Part shown: piece by piece, positions 13,173 to 21,169 of the stretch
Numbering within the stretch: position 1 is the first letter of the stretch
Layout: the number at the start of each line of letters is the position of its first letter
Assembly (NCBI GenBank): GCA_050179115.1
Contig: JBFXFL010000011.1
Span: forward strand, 1 to 63,790
Length of the DNA stretch: 63,790 nt
Direction: 5' to 3'
Source: JAGPUQ01 sp050179115
GTDB lineage: Bacteria > Pseudomonadota > Gammaproteobacteria > Pseudomonadales > Porticoccaceae
Notes under the pieces: generated by a model
What the model was told of the DNA's origin: nothing
Seen by the model: the letters and a program-made list of their open reading frames with translations, nothing else
Databases searched by the model: none
Made by a program: the position numbers and the translations under genes

Positions 13173-15206
13173 ATGTGCGTGGCATCGCTGGGCAAGTATG
13201 TTTTCTGGTTCGGCGTTGCCGCCCTGGGCGCGCTGGCGTTCGGTGGCATCGCGACGGCTCGCGGCGAGCCGATCAACGCCTGGTGGCTGATTGCCGCCGC
13301 GGTGTGCGTGTACGCCATTGGCTATCGCGTATATGGCGCCTGGGTGGCGACGCGGGTGCTGCTGGTCGACGGCCGGCCGACGCCGGCGGTGCGCATCGAT
13401 GACGGCCGCGACTTCGTACCCACCAACCGCTGGGTGGTGTTTGGGCATCACTTCGCCGCCATCGCCGGTCCCGGCCCGCTGGTCGGGCCGACGCTGGCGG
13501 CGCAGTTCGGTTACCTGCCGGGCACGCTGTGGATCCTGATCGGCGCCGTGCTCGGCGGCTGCATCCAGGACATGGTGATCCTGTTCTGCTCGACGCGCCG
13601 CGATGGGCGCAGCCTCGGCCAGATGGCGCGCGACGAACTGGGGCCGGTCGGCGGCGGCGCGGCGCTGGTCGGCACCCTGATGATCCTGGTGATCCTGATC
13701 TCGGTGCTCGGCCTGGTGATCGTGAACGCCATGAAGCACAGCCCCTGGGCCACGGCGACGGTGGCGGCGACCATCCCGATCGCGGTGCTGGTGGGCGTCT
13801 ACATGCGCGGCATTCGCCCCGGCCGGGTGCTGGAGGGCAGCGCCATCGGCGTCGCGCTGTTGCTGCTGGCGGTGTGGGGCGGCGGCTGGGTGGATCACCA
13901 CCCGCTGCTGCGGACCTGGTTCGATCACGGGCCGCTGCCGATTGCCTACGCCATCATGGTGTACGGCTTCCTGGCGGCGGTGCTGCCAGTGTGGCTGTTG
14001 CTGGCGCCGCGCGATTACCTGTCGACCTTCATGAAACTGGGCACGGTGGCGCTGCTGGCGGTGGCCATCATCTGGCTCAATCCCATACTGCACATGCCGG
14101 CGCTGACGCAGTTCGTGGACGGCAGCGGGCCGATCTTTGCCGGCAAGGTGTTCCCGTTCGTGTTCATCACCATCGCCTGCGGGGCGATTTCGGGTTTCCA
14201 CGCCCTGGTCAGCTCCGGCACCACGCCAAAGCTGCTCACCGACGAGCGCGACATTCACATGATCGGCTACGGCAGCATGATGCTGGAGTCCTTCGTGGCG
14301 CTGATGGCGCTGATCGCCGCCTGCGTGCTGGAGCCGGGCGTGTTCTTCGCCATCAATACCGCGCCCGGCGTGGTCGGGGAGGGTGCGCAGGCGGTGGCCA
14401 CCATCTCGTCCTGGGGTTTTCCGGTGGCGCTCGACCAGATGCAGGCCCTGGCCCGCGAGATGGGCGAGGCGACGCTGTTTGGTCGCACCGGCGGCGCGCC
14501 GTCCCTGGCGGTGGGCATGGCCAGCATCTTCAGCAGTGCCTTCGGGCAGGGACTGCTGGCGGTCTGGTACCACTTCGCCATCATGTTCGAGGCGATCTTC
14601 ATTCTGACCACGCTCGACGCCGGCACGCGCGTCGGGCGCTTCATGTTGCAGGATTTTCTGGGCAACTTCGTGCCGGCGCTGGGGCGCACCAGCTGGTATC
14701 CCTCGGTGCTGCTGTGCAGTGGCCTGATCGTGGGCGCCTGGGGATATTTCCTGTATATCGGCGTTATCGATCCGGCCGGCGGGGTCAATATCCTGTGGCC
14801 GCTGTTCGGCATCGCGAATCAGATCCTGGCCGCCATCGCCCTGTGCGTGGGCACCGCCATCCTGGTCAAGACCGGGCGCGAGCGCTATTTCTGGGTCACC
14901 GGCCTGCCGCTGGCCTGGCTGACGGCGGTCACCAGCACCGCCGCCTGGCAGAAGGTGATGAGCGACGACCCGCGCCTGGGCTTTTTTGCCGGCGCCAACG
15001 ACCTTGCCATGAAGCTCGCCGGCGCCCTGCTGCCGCCCGAGAAGGCTGCGGTGGCGCCGCAGCTGATCTTCAACCTGCGCCTCGACGGCTGGCTGACGCT
15101 GCTGTTCGTGGCCCTGCTGTGGCTGATCCTGGCCGATACGGGCCGGGTGTGCCTGCGTCACTGGCGTCGCGCGTCCGCGGCCGTGCCCGCCGGGGGGCAG
15201 GCATGA
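13173..15206 (+). CDS. cstA: Carbon starvation protein CstA, pyruvate/peptide transporter
   Basis: A 677-residue polytopic inner-membrane protein of the CstA/BtsT family, which imports pyruvate and has been linked to peptide uptake under carbon limitation. Conserved stretches include VFGHHFAAIAGPGPLVGP (about residue 90), GFHALVSSGTTPKLL (about 345) and FILTTLDAGTRVGRF (about 475). About 15 or more hydrophobic segments run through the sequence. The ATG at 13173 is only two bases after GAGGGGG; a GTG two codons later (13179) has better spacing and may be the true start. The stop overlaps the start of the small YbdD-like gene (ATGA), a conserved pairing. Confidence 0.95.
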   Translation: MCVASLGKYVFWFGVAALGALAFGGIATARGEPINAWWLIAAAVCVYAIGYRVYGAWVATRVLLVDGRPTPAVRIDDGRDFVPTNRWVVFGHHFAAIAGPGPLVGPTLAAQFGYLPGTLWILIGAVLGGCIQDMVILFCSTRRDGRSLGQMARDELGPVGGGAALVGTLMILVILISVLGLVIVNAMKHSPWATATVAATIPIAVLVGVYMRGIRPGRVLEGSAIGVALLLLAVWGGGWVDHHPLLRTWFDHGPLPIAYAIMVYGFLAAVLPVWLLLAPRDYLSTFMKLGTVALLAVAIIWLNPILHMPALTQFVDGSGPIFAGKVFPFVFITIACGAISGFHALVSSGTTPKLLTDERDIHMIGYGSMMLESFVALMALIAACVLEPGVFFAINTAPGVVGEGAQAVATISSWGFPVALDQMQALAREMGEATLFGRTGGAPSLAVGMASIFSSAFGQGLLAVWYHFAIMFEAIFILTTLDAGTRVGRFMLQDFLGNFVPALGRTSWYPSVLLCSGLIVGAWGYFLYIGVIDPAGGVNILWPLFGIANQILAAIALCVGTAILVKTGRERYFWVTGLPLAWLTAVTSTAAWQKVMSDDPRLGFFAGANDLAMKLAGALLPPEKAAVAPQLIFNLRLDGWLTLLFVALLWLILADTGRVCLRHWRRASAAVPAGGQA

Positions 15207-15379
15207 AGGCGCTGCGTGCCTTTTGGGCCTGGTTGCGGGCGGTGTCCGGCGACGATGCCTACGAGCGTTATCTGGCCCATCACGCGGCGGCGCACCCGGA
15301 CCGCGAACCGCTCGGGCGGCGGGAGTTTTTCACTCAGCGGCAGGCTGCGGCCTGGGCCAAGGTGAAGCGCTGCTGCTGA
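15203..15379 (+). CDS. YbdD/YjiX family small protein, CstA partner
   Basis: A 58-residue cytoplasmic protein of the YbdD/YjiX (DUF466) type: WAWLRAVSGDDAYERYLAHH, then REFFTQRQAAAWAKVKRCC. In E. coli small proteins of this family are encoded directly after cstA and btsT, and the related pyruvate transporters need them for activity. Here its ATG overlaps the cstA stop by four bases, which suggests translational coupling. Confidence 0.9.
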   Translation: MKALRAFWAWLRAVSGDDAYERYLAHHAAAHPDREPLGRREFFTQRQAAAWAKVKRCC

Positions 15380-15427
15380 CTGGTGGGCGCAAAGCTGTGC
15401 GGTGCCGTGTGCCAATCCAAATGGTGA

Positions 15428-16111
15428 TCAGGGCACGGCGGCGATAAAAATCACCGACGCCGGTTCCGCGCTTGCGGGTGCGCGGGGTTCGCGCAGTTCC
15501 AGCAGGCGCAAGCCGTGCTTTCCGAACAGCCGTACCCAGGACTCCAGGGTGCGGAAATACCAGGGCGGTGGCGCCTCGACCCCGGGGCTGAACGCGGCCC
15601 AGGAATCCTGGCGCCAGCCATCGAGATAAGGTCGTTCGCCGCGTGCCATCAGGGGATGCAGGGTCTGCACGATGAAGTGCCCGCCCGGAATCAGTTTCGG
15701 CAGGGTGGCGAACAGGCGCTCGACCGGTTCCTGACCCAGCAGGGCGAAATTGCTCACCGCCATCGCGAAGCTGCCGAGTGCCGGCGGCAGGGCGTCGTAG
15801 CCAGCGACCATGAAGCTTCCCCCGCCGGCCTGACGGGCGGCATCGATCAGGGCCGGGGCGGCGTCGATGCCCGTCACCGCGATGCCGAGCGGCGCCAGCC
15901 GCCGTGCCAGCCAGCCCTCGCCGCAGCCGAGATCCAGCAGGGTGTCGGGGCGGTAATCGAGGATGGCATCGACCAGCGCCTGATCGGTCACCGCGACCCG
16001 GCTCGGAATACGCCGCTCGCGCACCGCCTCGACCCAGGCTCCGCTGTGCCGGCGCCAGCGCTGGCTGACCAGGGCGTCGTTGGCATCGGTGGCGTCCGAT
16101 TCTGTACTCAT
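15428..16111 (-). CDS. Class I SAM-dependent methyltransferase
   Basis: A 227-residue methyltransferase with motif I LLDLGCGEGWLARRL (about residues 58-72), an acidic position in VTGIDAAPALIDAAR, and AVSNFALLGQEPVE and GGHFIVQTLHPL in the later motifs. GAGAGGA precedes the ATG at 16111. The open frame continues upstream into antisense metR sequence, which is not part of the gene. It follows metR on the same strand after 17 bases and may be cotranscribed. The substrate is unknown. Confidence 0.84.
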   Translation of the reverse strand: MSTESDATDANDALVSQRWRRHSGAWVEAVRERRIPSRVAVTDQALVDAILDYRPDTLLDLGCGEGWLARRLAPLGIAVTGIDAAPALIDAARQAGGGSFMVAGYDALPPALGSFAMAVSNFALLGQEPVERLFATLPKLIPGGHFIVQTLHPLMARGERPYLDGWRQDSWAAFSPGVEAPPPWYFRTLESWVRLFGKHGLRLLELREPRAPASAEPASVIFIAAVP

Positions 16112-16128
16112 GGCCCGGTCCTCTCGGG

Positions 16129-17028
16129 TTAGGCGCGCGCGGCAGCCTGGTGCTCGCGGGCGAAGTTGCTGAAATCCCGCAGGTAGTCGAGTTCCTGGTC
16201 GCCCGAACGCAGCGCGGCATACAGGGTGCGGTGCAGTCCCGCCTCGCCCAGGGGACGGGTCACCAGACTGCGACTGTGGGGCGTGTGGCGCATCACCCAG
16301 TCGGGCAGGGCCGCGACGCCCTGACCGCTGGTCACCAGCAACAGGATGATCGCGGTGAGTTCCGCCTGGCGCACGGCGGCCGGCGCCACGCCGGCCGGTT
16401 GCAGGAAATACTTGAACACGTCCATGCGCGCGGATGGCACCGGATAAGTGATAAGGGTCTCGCCGGCCAGGTGCTCCGGTTGAATCCAGGGCTGTGCCGT
16501 CAGCGGATGGTTGTCCGGCAGCACCAGCAATCCCTCGTAATCGAACAGCGGCACGAACGCGAGATCGGGCGTTTCCACCGGATCCGAGGTGATCACCAGA
16601 TCGATATCGCCCTGGCGCAGCGCCGGCAGGGAGTCGAAGGCGAGGCCGAGGCGGATGTCCACGTCCACGGCGGGCCAGCGCGCCTTGAAGCGCGCCAGCA
16701 CCGGCATCAGCCATTCGAAACAGGCGTGGCACTCGATGGCGAGATACAGCCGACCGGCGTCGCCCGCGGCGATCCGCGCCAGCTCGCGCTCGACCTGCTC
16801 GAAGCGGGGCAGGGTGTCCCGCGCCAGAGCCACCAGCTTTTGGCCGGCTGCCGACAGCCGGATCGGTTTGGTGTGGCGGTGGAACAGCGCCAGGCCGTAA
16901 TAGTCCTCCAGCAGCTTGATCTGATGGGACAGCGCCGAGGGGGTCAGATGCAGGCGCTCGGCGGCGCGCGCCAGACTGCCGGTGTCGGCCATGGCGAGCA
17001 GGTTGCGCAGGTGTCGGCGTTCGATCAT
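16129..17028 (-). CDS. metR: LysR-type regulator MetR
   Basis: A 299-residue LysR-family activator. The N-terminal winged HTH begins MIERRHLRNLLAMADTGSLA with TPSALSHQIKLLED as recognition region, and the effector domain contains AIECHACFEWLMPVL and LVITSDPVETP, close to E. coli MetR, which responds to homocysteine. It is divergent from metE with 96 bases between the starts, the classic metR-metE arrangement. The ATG at 17028 gives the MetR-like N-terminus; the TTG at 17037 would add three residues. A palindrome overlapping its start region suggests autoregulation. Confidence 0.94.
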   Translation of the reverse strand: MIERRHLRNLLAMADTGSLARAAERLHLTPSALSHQIKLLEDYYGLALFHRHTKPIRLSAAGQKLVALARDTLPRFEQVERELARIAAGDAGRLYLAIECHACFEWLMPVLARFKARWPAVDVDIRLGLAFDSLPALRQGDIDLVITSDPVETPDLAFVPLFDYEGLLVLPDNHPLTAQPWIQPEHLAGETLITYPVPSARMDVFKYFLQPAGVAPAAVRQAELTAIILLLVTSGQGVAALPDWVMRHTPHSRSLVTRPLGEAGLHRTLYAALRSGDQELDYLRDFSNFAREHQAAARA

Positions 17029-17030
17029 GT

Positions 17031-17064
17031 TGAGCAATGCTCATGTTAATTCGTATAGACATGA
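17031..17064. promoter_or_regulatory. MetR-type operator palindromes between metR and metE
   Basis: TGAGC-AAT-GCTCA (17031-17043) is a perfect palindrome of the LysR T-N11-A form. It is followed by a second inverted repeat, TCATGT (17041-17046) with ACATGA (17059-17064). A weak promoter for metE lies next to them: -10 TAGAAT at 17090-17095 with a poor -35, as expected for an activator-dependent promoter. Confidence 0.62.
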
Positions 17065-17124
17065 GATTTTATGGATTAGTCGGCGAAAATAGAATGGTCG
17101 TCCTGATTCAATCCGAGACGACAC

Positions 17125-19422
17125 ATGGACGCCTTGCCGACAATCTGTGCCCATAACCTGGGTTTTCCCCGCATCGGCCGCAGCCGGGAGCTGAAATGGG
17201 CGCTCGAAGCCTATTGGCGCGGCGAGATCGATCGGGACGAACTGGAACGCCGCGGACGCGAACTGCGCCGCCGCCACTGGGAACTGCAACGCGCCGCCGG
17301 CCTGGATCTGGTGCCAGTGGGGGATTTTTCCTGGTACGACCAGGTGCTGGACCTGACCGCTCTGCTGGGCGTGATTCCGGCGCGCTTCGGCTGGGACGGC
17401 GGCGCGGTGGATCTCGATCTCTACTTCCGCCTGGCCCGGGGCCGCGCGCCCAGCGGCAGCCCCGCCCCGGCCTGCGAGATGACCAAGTGGTTCGATACCA
17501 ACTACCACTATCTGGTGCCGGAACTGAGCGTCGGGCAGGAATTCCGGCTCTCCGGCACGCGCCTGTTCGACCAGGTCGCCGAGGCTCAAGCGCTCGGTCT
17601 GCGGCCCAAGCCGGTGCTGGTGGGGCCGCTGACCTGGCTCTGGCTGGCGCGACCGGCGAGCGAGCGCGACGACCGCCTGGAGCTGGTGCCGGGATTGCTC
17701 GCGGCGTATCGGCAGATACTCGTGCGGCTCGCCGCCCAGGGCGTGGACTGGGTGCAGATCGACGAGCCGATCCTCGCGCTCGATCTGCCGGCACCCTGGC
17801 AGACGGCCTCTGCGGACGCCTACGCGGCACTGGCAAACAGCGGTGTGCAGGTGCTGCTCGCCACCTATTTCGGCCCGCTGGCCGACAATCTGGCGCTCGC
17901 CTGCGCGCTGCCGGTGGCGGGCCTCCACATCGATGCCGTGCGCGCTGCGGACGAACTGGACGCGGTCGCAGAGCGGCTGCCGTCCGGGCGTCTGCTCTCG
18001 ATGGGGATCGTCGATGGCCGCAATATCTGGCGCACCGATCTCGATGCGGCGCTGGCCCGGTTGCAGGGCGTGCTGGCGCGACGCGCGGATCGGCTGTGGC
18101 TCGCGCCGTCCTGTTCGCTGCTGCATGTTCCCGTCGATGTGAGCGGTGACGACCGCTTGCCGCAGGACGTGATTCCCTGGTTTGCCTTCGCCACGCAAAA
18201 GCTCGATGAGATCGCACTGTTGCGCCGCGCTTTGGGGGGCGAGACCGCGGCGACGCGGGATGCCTTCGAGGACAGCCGCCGGGCGCTGGCGAGCCGGCGC
18301 GCCTCGTCGCGGGTGCATCGCCCTGCGGTGGCGGCGCGGGTGGCCGCGCTCCAGGCAACCGATGAACATCGAGCACACACCTACGGCGAGCGCATCGGCG
18401 CGCAGCGCGAACGGCTGCAACTCCCGCTGTTTCCCACCACCACCATCGGGTCGTTTCCCCAGACCGCCGCCATTCGCCAGGCGCGCAGCCGCTGGCGGGC
18501 CGGGGAGATTCCTGAAACCCAATACGAGGATTTCATCCGCGCCGAAATCGCCCACGCCATCCGTGAGCAGGAGGCGCTCGGCCTCGATGTGCTGGTGCAT
18601 GGCGAAGCCGAGCGCAACGACATGGTGGAATACTTCGGCGAACAGCTCGACGGCTTCGTGTTCTCCGGCAACGGCTGGGTGCAGTCCTACGGCTCCCGCT
18701 GCGTGAAGCCGCCGATCATCCTGGGCGACGTGGCGCGCCCCGCGGCGATGACCGTGGCATGGATCCGGTACGCCCAGACCCTGACCGACAAGCCGGTCAA
18801 GGGCATGCTCACCGGCCCCGTGACCCTGCTCAACTGGTCCTTCGTGCGCGACGATCAGCCGCGCGCCGCCACCTGTCTCCAGCTTGCGCTCGCGATCCGC
18901 GATGAGGTGCGGGATCTGGAAGCCGCCGGCGTCGCCATCATCCAGATCGACGAGGCCGCGCTGCGCGAGGGCTTGCCGCTGCGCCACGCCGACTGGGGCG
19001 AATACCTCGACTGGGCGGTGCGCGCGTTTCGCATCGCGTCCACCGGCGTGGGTGACGCCACCCAGATTCACACCCACATGTGCTATTCGGACTTCAACGA
19101 CATCATCGGCGCGGTGGCGGCCATGGACGCCGACGTCACCACCATCGAGAGCGCGCGCTCGGACGACCGGCTGCTGGATGCCTTTCGGGATTTCGCCTAC
19201 CCCAACGAGATCGGCCCCGGGGTCTACGACATTCACTCGCCCAATGTGCCTCAGGCGGCCGAAATCCTGGATCGCCTGCGCCGCGCCCGCGCCCGGGTGC
19301 CCGCCGAGCGGCTGTGGGTGAATCCGGACTGCGGCCTCAAGACCCGCTCCTGGGATGAGGTGCGGCCCGCGCTGGTCGCCATGGTGGCCGCGGCCCGGGC
19401 GCTGCGTGCGGCCGCCGATTGA
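17125..19422 (+). CDS. metE: Cobalamin-independent methionine synthase MetE
   Basis: A 765-residue enzyme that transfers the methyl group of methyltetrahydropteroyl-triglutamate to homocysteine. The N-terminal half begins AHNLGFPRIGRSRELKWALE. The C-terminal catalytic half has PTTTIGSFPQTAAIR, VHGEAERNDMVEYFGEQ and the zinc ligands in IHTHMCYSDFND (His and Cys) and NPDCGLKTRSW (Cys). Length equals the E. coli enzyme. It is divergent from metR and should be activated by it. A MetE in this strain means methionine can be made without vitamin B12. Confidence 0.97.
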   Translation: MDALPTICAHNLGFPRIGRSRELKWALEAYWRGEIDRDELERRGRELRRRHWELQRAAGLDLVPVGDFSWYDQVLDLTALLGVIPARFGWDGGAVDLDLYFRLARGRAPSGSPAPACEMTKWFDTNYHYLVPELSVGQEFRLSGTRLFDQVAEAQALGLRPKPVLVGPLTWLWLARPASERDDRLELVPGLLAAYRQILVRLAAQGVDWVQIDEPILALDLPAPWQTASADAYAALANSGVQVLLATYFGPLADNLALACALPVAGLHIDAVRAADELDAVAERLPSGRLLSMGIVDGRNIWRTDLDAALARLQGVLARRADRLWLAPSCSLLHVPVDVSGDDRLPQDVIPWFAFATQKLDEIALLRRALGGETAATRDAFEDSRRALASRRASSRVHRPAVAARVAALQATDEHRAHTYGERIGAQRERLQLPLFPTTTIGSFPQTAAIRQARSRWRAGEIPETQYEDFIRAEIAHAIREQEALGLDVLVHGEAERNDMVEYFGEQLDGFVFSGNGWVQSYGSRCVKPPIILGDVARPAAMTVAWIRYAQTLTDKPVKGMLTGPVTLLNWSFVRDDQPRAATCLQLALAIRDEVRDLEAAGVAIIQIDEAALREGLPLRHADWGEYLDWAVRAFRIASTGVGDATQIHTHMCYSDFNDIIGAVAAMDADVTTIESARSDDRLLDAFRDFAYPNEIGPGVYDIHSPNVPQAAEILDRLRRARARVPAERLWVNPDCGLKTRSWDEVRPALVAMVAAARALRAAAD

Positions 19423-19562
19423 TCGCTCGCCAGGCTGCCGGCGGGGTTTTGGGTCGCCTTGAGGCGGCTGCGGATTCGGGCTACATTCCCGCGCCACTTC
19501 GATTCCCGCGCCGCCTTGCAAGGTTCCGTCGCTACGATGGCATGCGGCGGCCCCCCCCATCC

Positions 19563-19595
19563 CCCGCGGACAGCCCGCGGACAGCCCGAGGACAG
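19563..19595 (+). repeat. Three 11-bp tandem repeats forming the leader of the carboxylase gene
   Basis: CCCGCGGACAG (19563-19573), CCCGCGGACAG (19574-19584) and CCCGAGGACAG (19585-19595) abut each other and end one base before the ATG at 19597. The GAGGA ribosome-binding site is created by the single change in the third unit. Confidence 0.85.
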
Positions 19596-19596
19596 T

Positions 19597-21144
19597 ATGA
19601 GCGACGGCAAGACCCTGACCGAGGCCATGAAGCCCTTTGCCGAGCGCAAGCAGGCGCTGACCGCCATCGATTATTCGCGTCGCCACGCCCGCGGTCAGCT
19701 GTCCGCCCGCGAGCGCGTCGATCTGCTGTTCGATGCGGGCACCTTCCTGGAGCTGGCGCCGCTGGCGCGGGAAAGCGATCTCGCCCGCGACACCAAACCG
19801 GGCGCTACGCCCCGCGACGGCATCGTGGTCGGCTACGGCAAGGTCAATGGGCGCCGGGTCGCGGTCGCGGCCTACGACATGGAATTTCGCGGCGGCTCCA
19901 TGGGCAAGGTGTGCGAATGGAAATTCACCCGCCTGAAACGGATGGTGCTGGATCACGGGTTTCCGCTGGTCATCCTCACCGAAGGCACCGGCGCGCGGCT
20001 TGAAGAAGAGGTCAGCTCCCAGGGCGCCTACGACAATCCGCAGTTCTCGAATCTGGTGGCGCTGAGCGGCTATGTTCCCATCGTGGTGGCGGTGATGGGA
20101 CTCTGCGTCGGCGGTCATGCCAATCTCACCGCCATCGGGGATTTCGTCCCCATGACGCGCAGCGCCTGCATGATGATCGCGGGGCCGCAGTTACTGAAAA
20201 CCAAGATGGGGATCGACACCACCCTGGAAGAACTGGGCAGTGCGAAAAAGCACGTCGAGCGTTCGGGCATGGCCGATCTGCTGGTCGAGGACGACCGCGA
20301 ATGCATCGCCAGCATCAAGGAGTTTCTGGCCTGCGTTCCCGACAATTGCAACCAGCCGCCGCCGCGCCGGCCCACCCGCGACCGGCCCGATCGCCGCTGC
20401 GACGAGTTGCTGGAGCTGGTGCCGTCCGATTTGCGTTTTGCCTACGATGTCAAAAAAGTTGTGCGCATTCTGGTCGACGATGGCGCCTGTTTCGAATTCA
20501 AACCGCGCTTTGCGCCGAACGTGGTGACCGCGCTCGCGCATCTGGATGGCCGCGCGGTCGGCATCATCGCCAACCAGCCCAACCAGATGTCCGGCACGCT
20601 GGATGTAAAAGCCTGTCAGAAAATCTGTCGCTTCATCAATTTTTGCGACGTGTACGGTTTCGCATTGATTTTTCTGCAGGACATTCCAGGTTTCTACCCG
20701 GGGCCGCAGTCGGAGGAAGACGGAATAATTCGCTGGTCCACCCGCATGCTGTACGAAATCGAACACGCCACGGTTCCGCGCATGACGGTGATGATGCGCA
20801 AGGCGTTCGGCCTCGCGCACTACGGGATGAACAGCCTGGGCATGCGCCCCGATCTGCTGGTGGCTTGGCCGCTGGCATCGTTCAGCGCCATCTCGCCCGA
20901 CGACGCGGTGCAGGTCCTGTTCGGCAAGCAGCTCGCGCAGCAGGAGGACGGCGAGCAGCGCAAACAGGAATTGATCGACGAATTCCGCGCCAAGATCGGC
21001 ATCCTGCCCGCCGCCGAAGCGGCACTGGTGGATGACGTCATCGATCCCGGGGACACCCGTAGAATCCTGATTCAGGCGCTCGACATGGTGCGCGAACGCC
21101 GCCCGGGACATCCCTTCAAGCGGCGGGGGATAACGCCGATCTGA
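19597..21144 (+). CDS. Acyl-CoA carboxylase carboxyltransferase (beta) subunit-like protein
   Basis: A 515-residue biotin-dependent carboxyltransferase of the propionyl/methylcrotonyl-CoA carboxylase type. It has ARGQLSARERVDLLFD near the N-terminus, the first crotonase-like half with YDMEFRGGSMG and EGTGARLEEEVSSQG, and the second half with ANQPNQMSGTLDVKACQK, FLQDIPGFYPG and KAFGLAHYGM. The C-terminus REIRPGHPFKRRG-like (RERRPGHPFKRRG) is usual. Such subunits pass carboxyl from biotin to an acyl-CoA, but they need a biotin carboxylase/biotin carrier subunit, and none is in the window. The ATG at 19597 follows GAGGA in a tandem repeat. The substrate is not predictable. Confidence 0.88.
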   Translation: MSDGKTLTEAMKPFAERKQALTAIDYSRRHARGQLSARERVDLLFDAGTFLELAPLARESDLARDTKPGATPRDGIVVGYGKVNGRRVAVAAYDMEFRGGSMGKVCEWKFTRLKRMVLDHGFPLVILTEGTGARLEEEVSSQGAYDNPQFSNLVALSGYVPIVVAVMGLCVGGHANLTAIGDFVPMTRSACMMIAGPQLLKTKMGIDTTLEELGSAKKHVERSGMADLLVEDDRECIASIKEFLACVPDNCNQPPPRRPTRDRPDRRCDELLELVPSDLRFAYDVKKVVRILVDDGACFEFKPRFAPNVVTALAHLDGRAVGIIANQPNQMSGTLDVKACQKICRFINFCDVYGFALIFLQDIPGFYPGPQSEEDGIIRWSTRMLYEIEHATVPRMTVMMRKAFGLAHYGMNSLGMRPDLLVAWPLASFSAISPDDAVQVLFGKQLAQQEDGEQRKQELIDEFRAKIGILPAAEAALVDDVIDPGDTRRILIQALDMVRERRPGHPFKRRGITPI

Positions 21145-21169
21145 ATTGGCCGTCCGGGGCAGCCCAGGC

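Noticed and set aside
13155..15161. A 668-codon minus-strand frame opposite cstA
   Set aside because: It is rich in Gln, His and Arg without hydrophobic or catalytic patterns; cstA on the other strand is certain.
17041..20118. A 1025-codon open frame on the minus strand opposite metE and the carboxylase gene
   Set aside because: It runs antisense to two clear genes with conserved motifs. High GC content makes long antisense frames common, and the translation has no recognisable domain.
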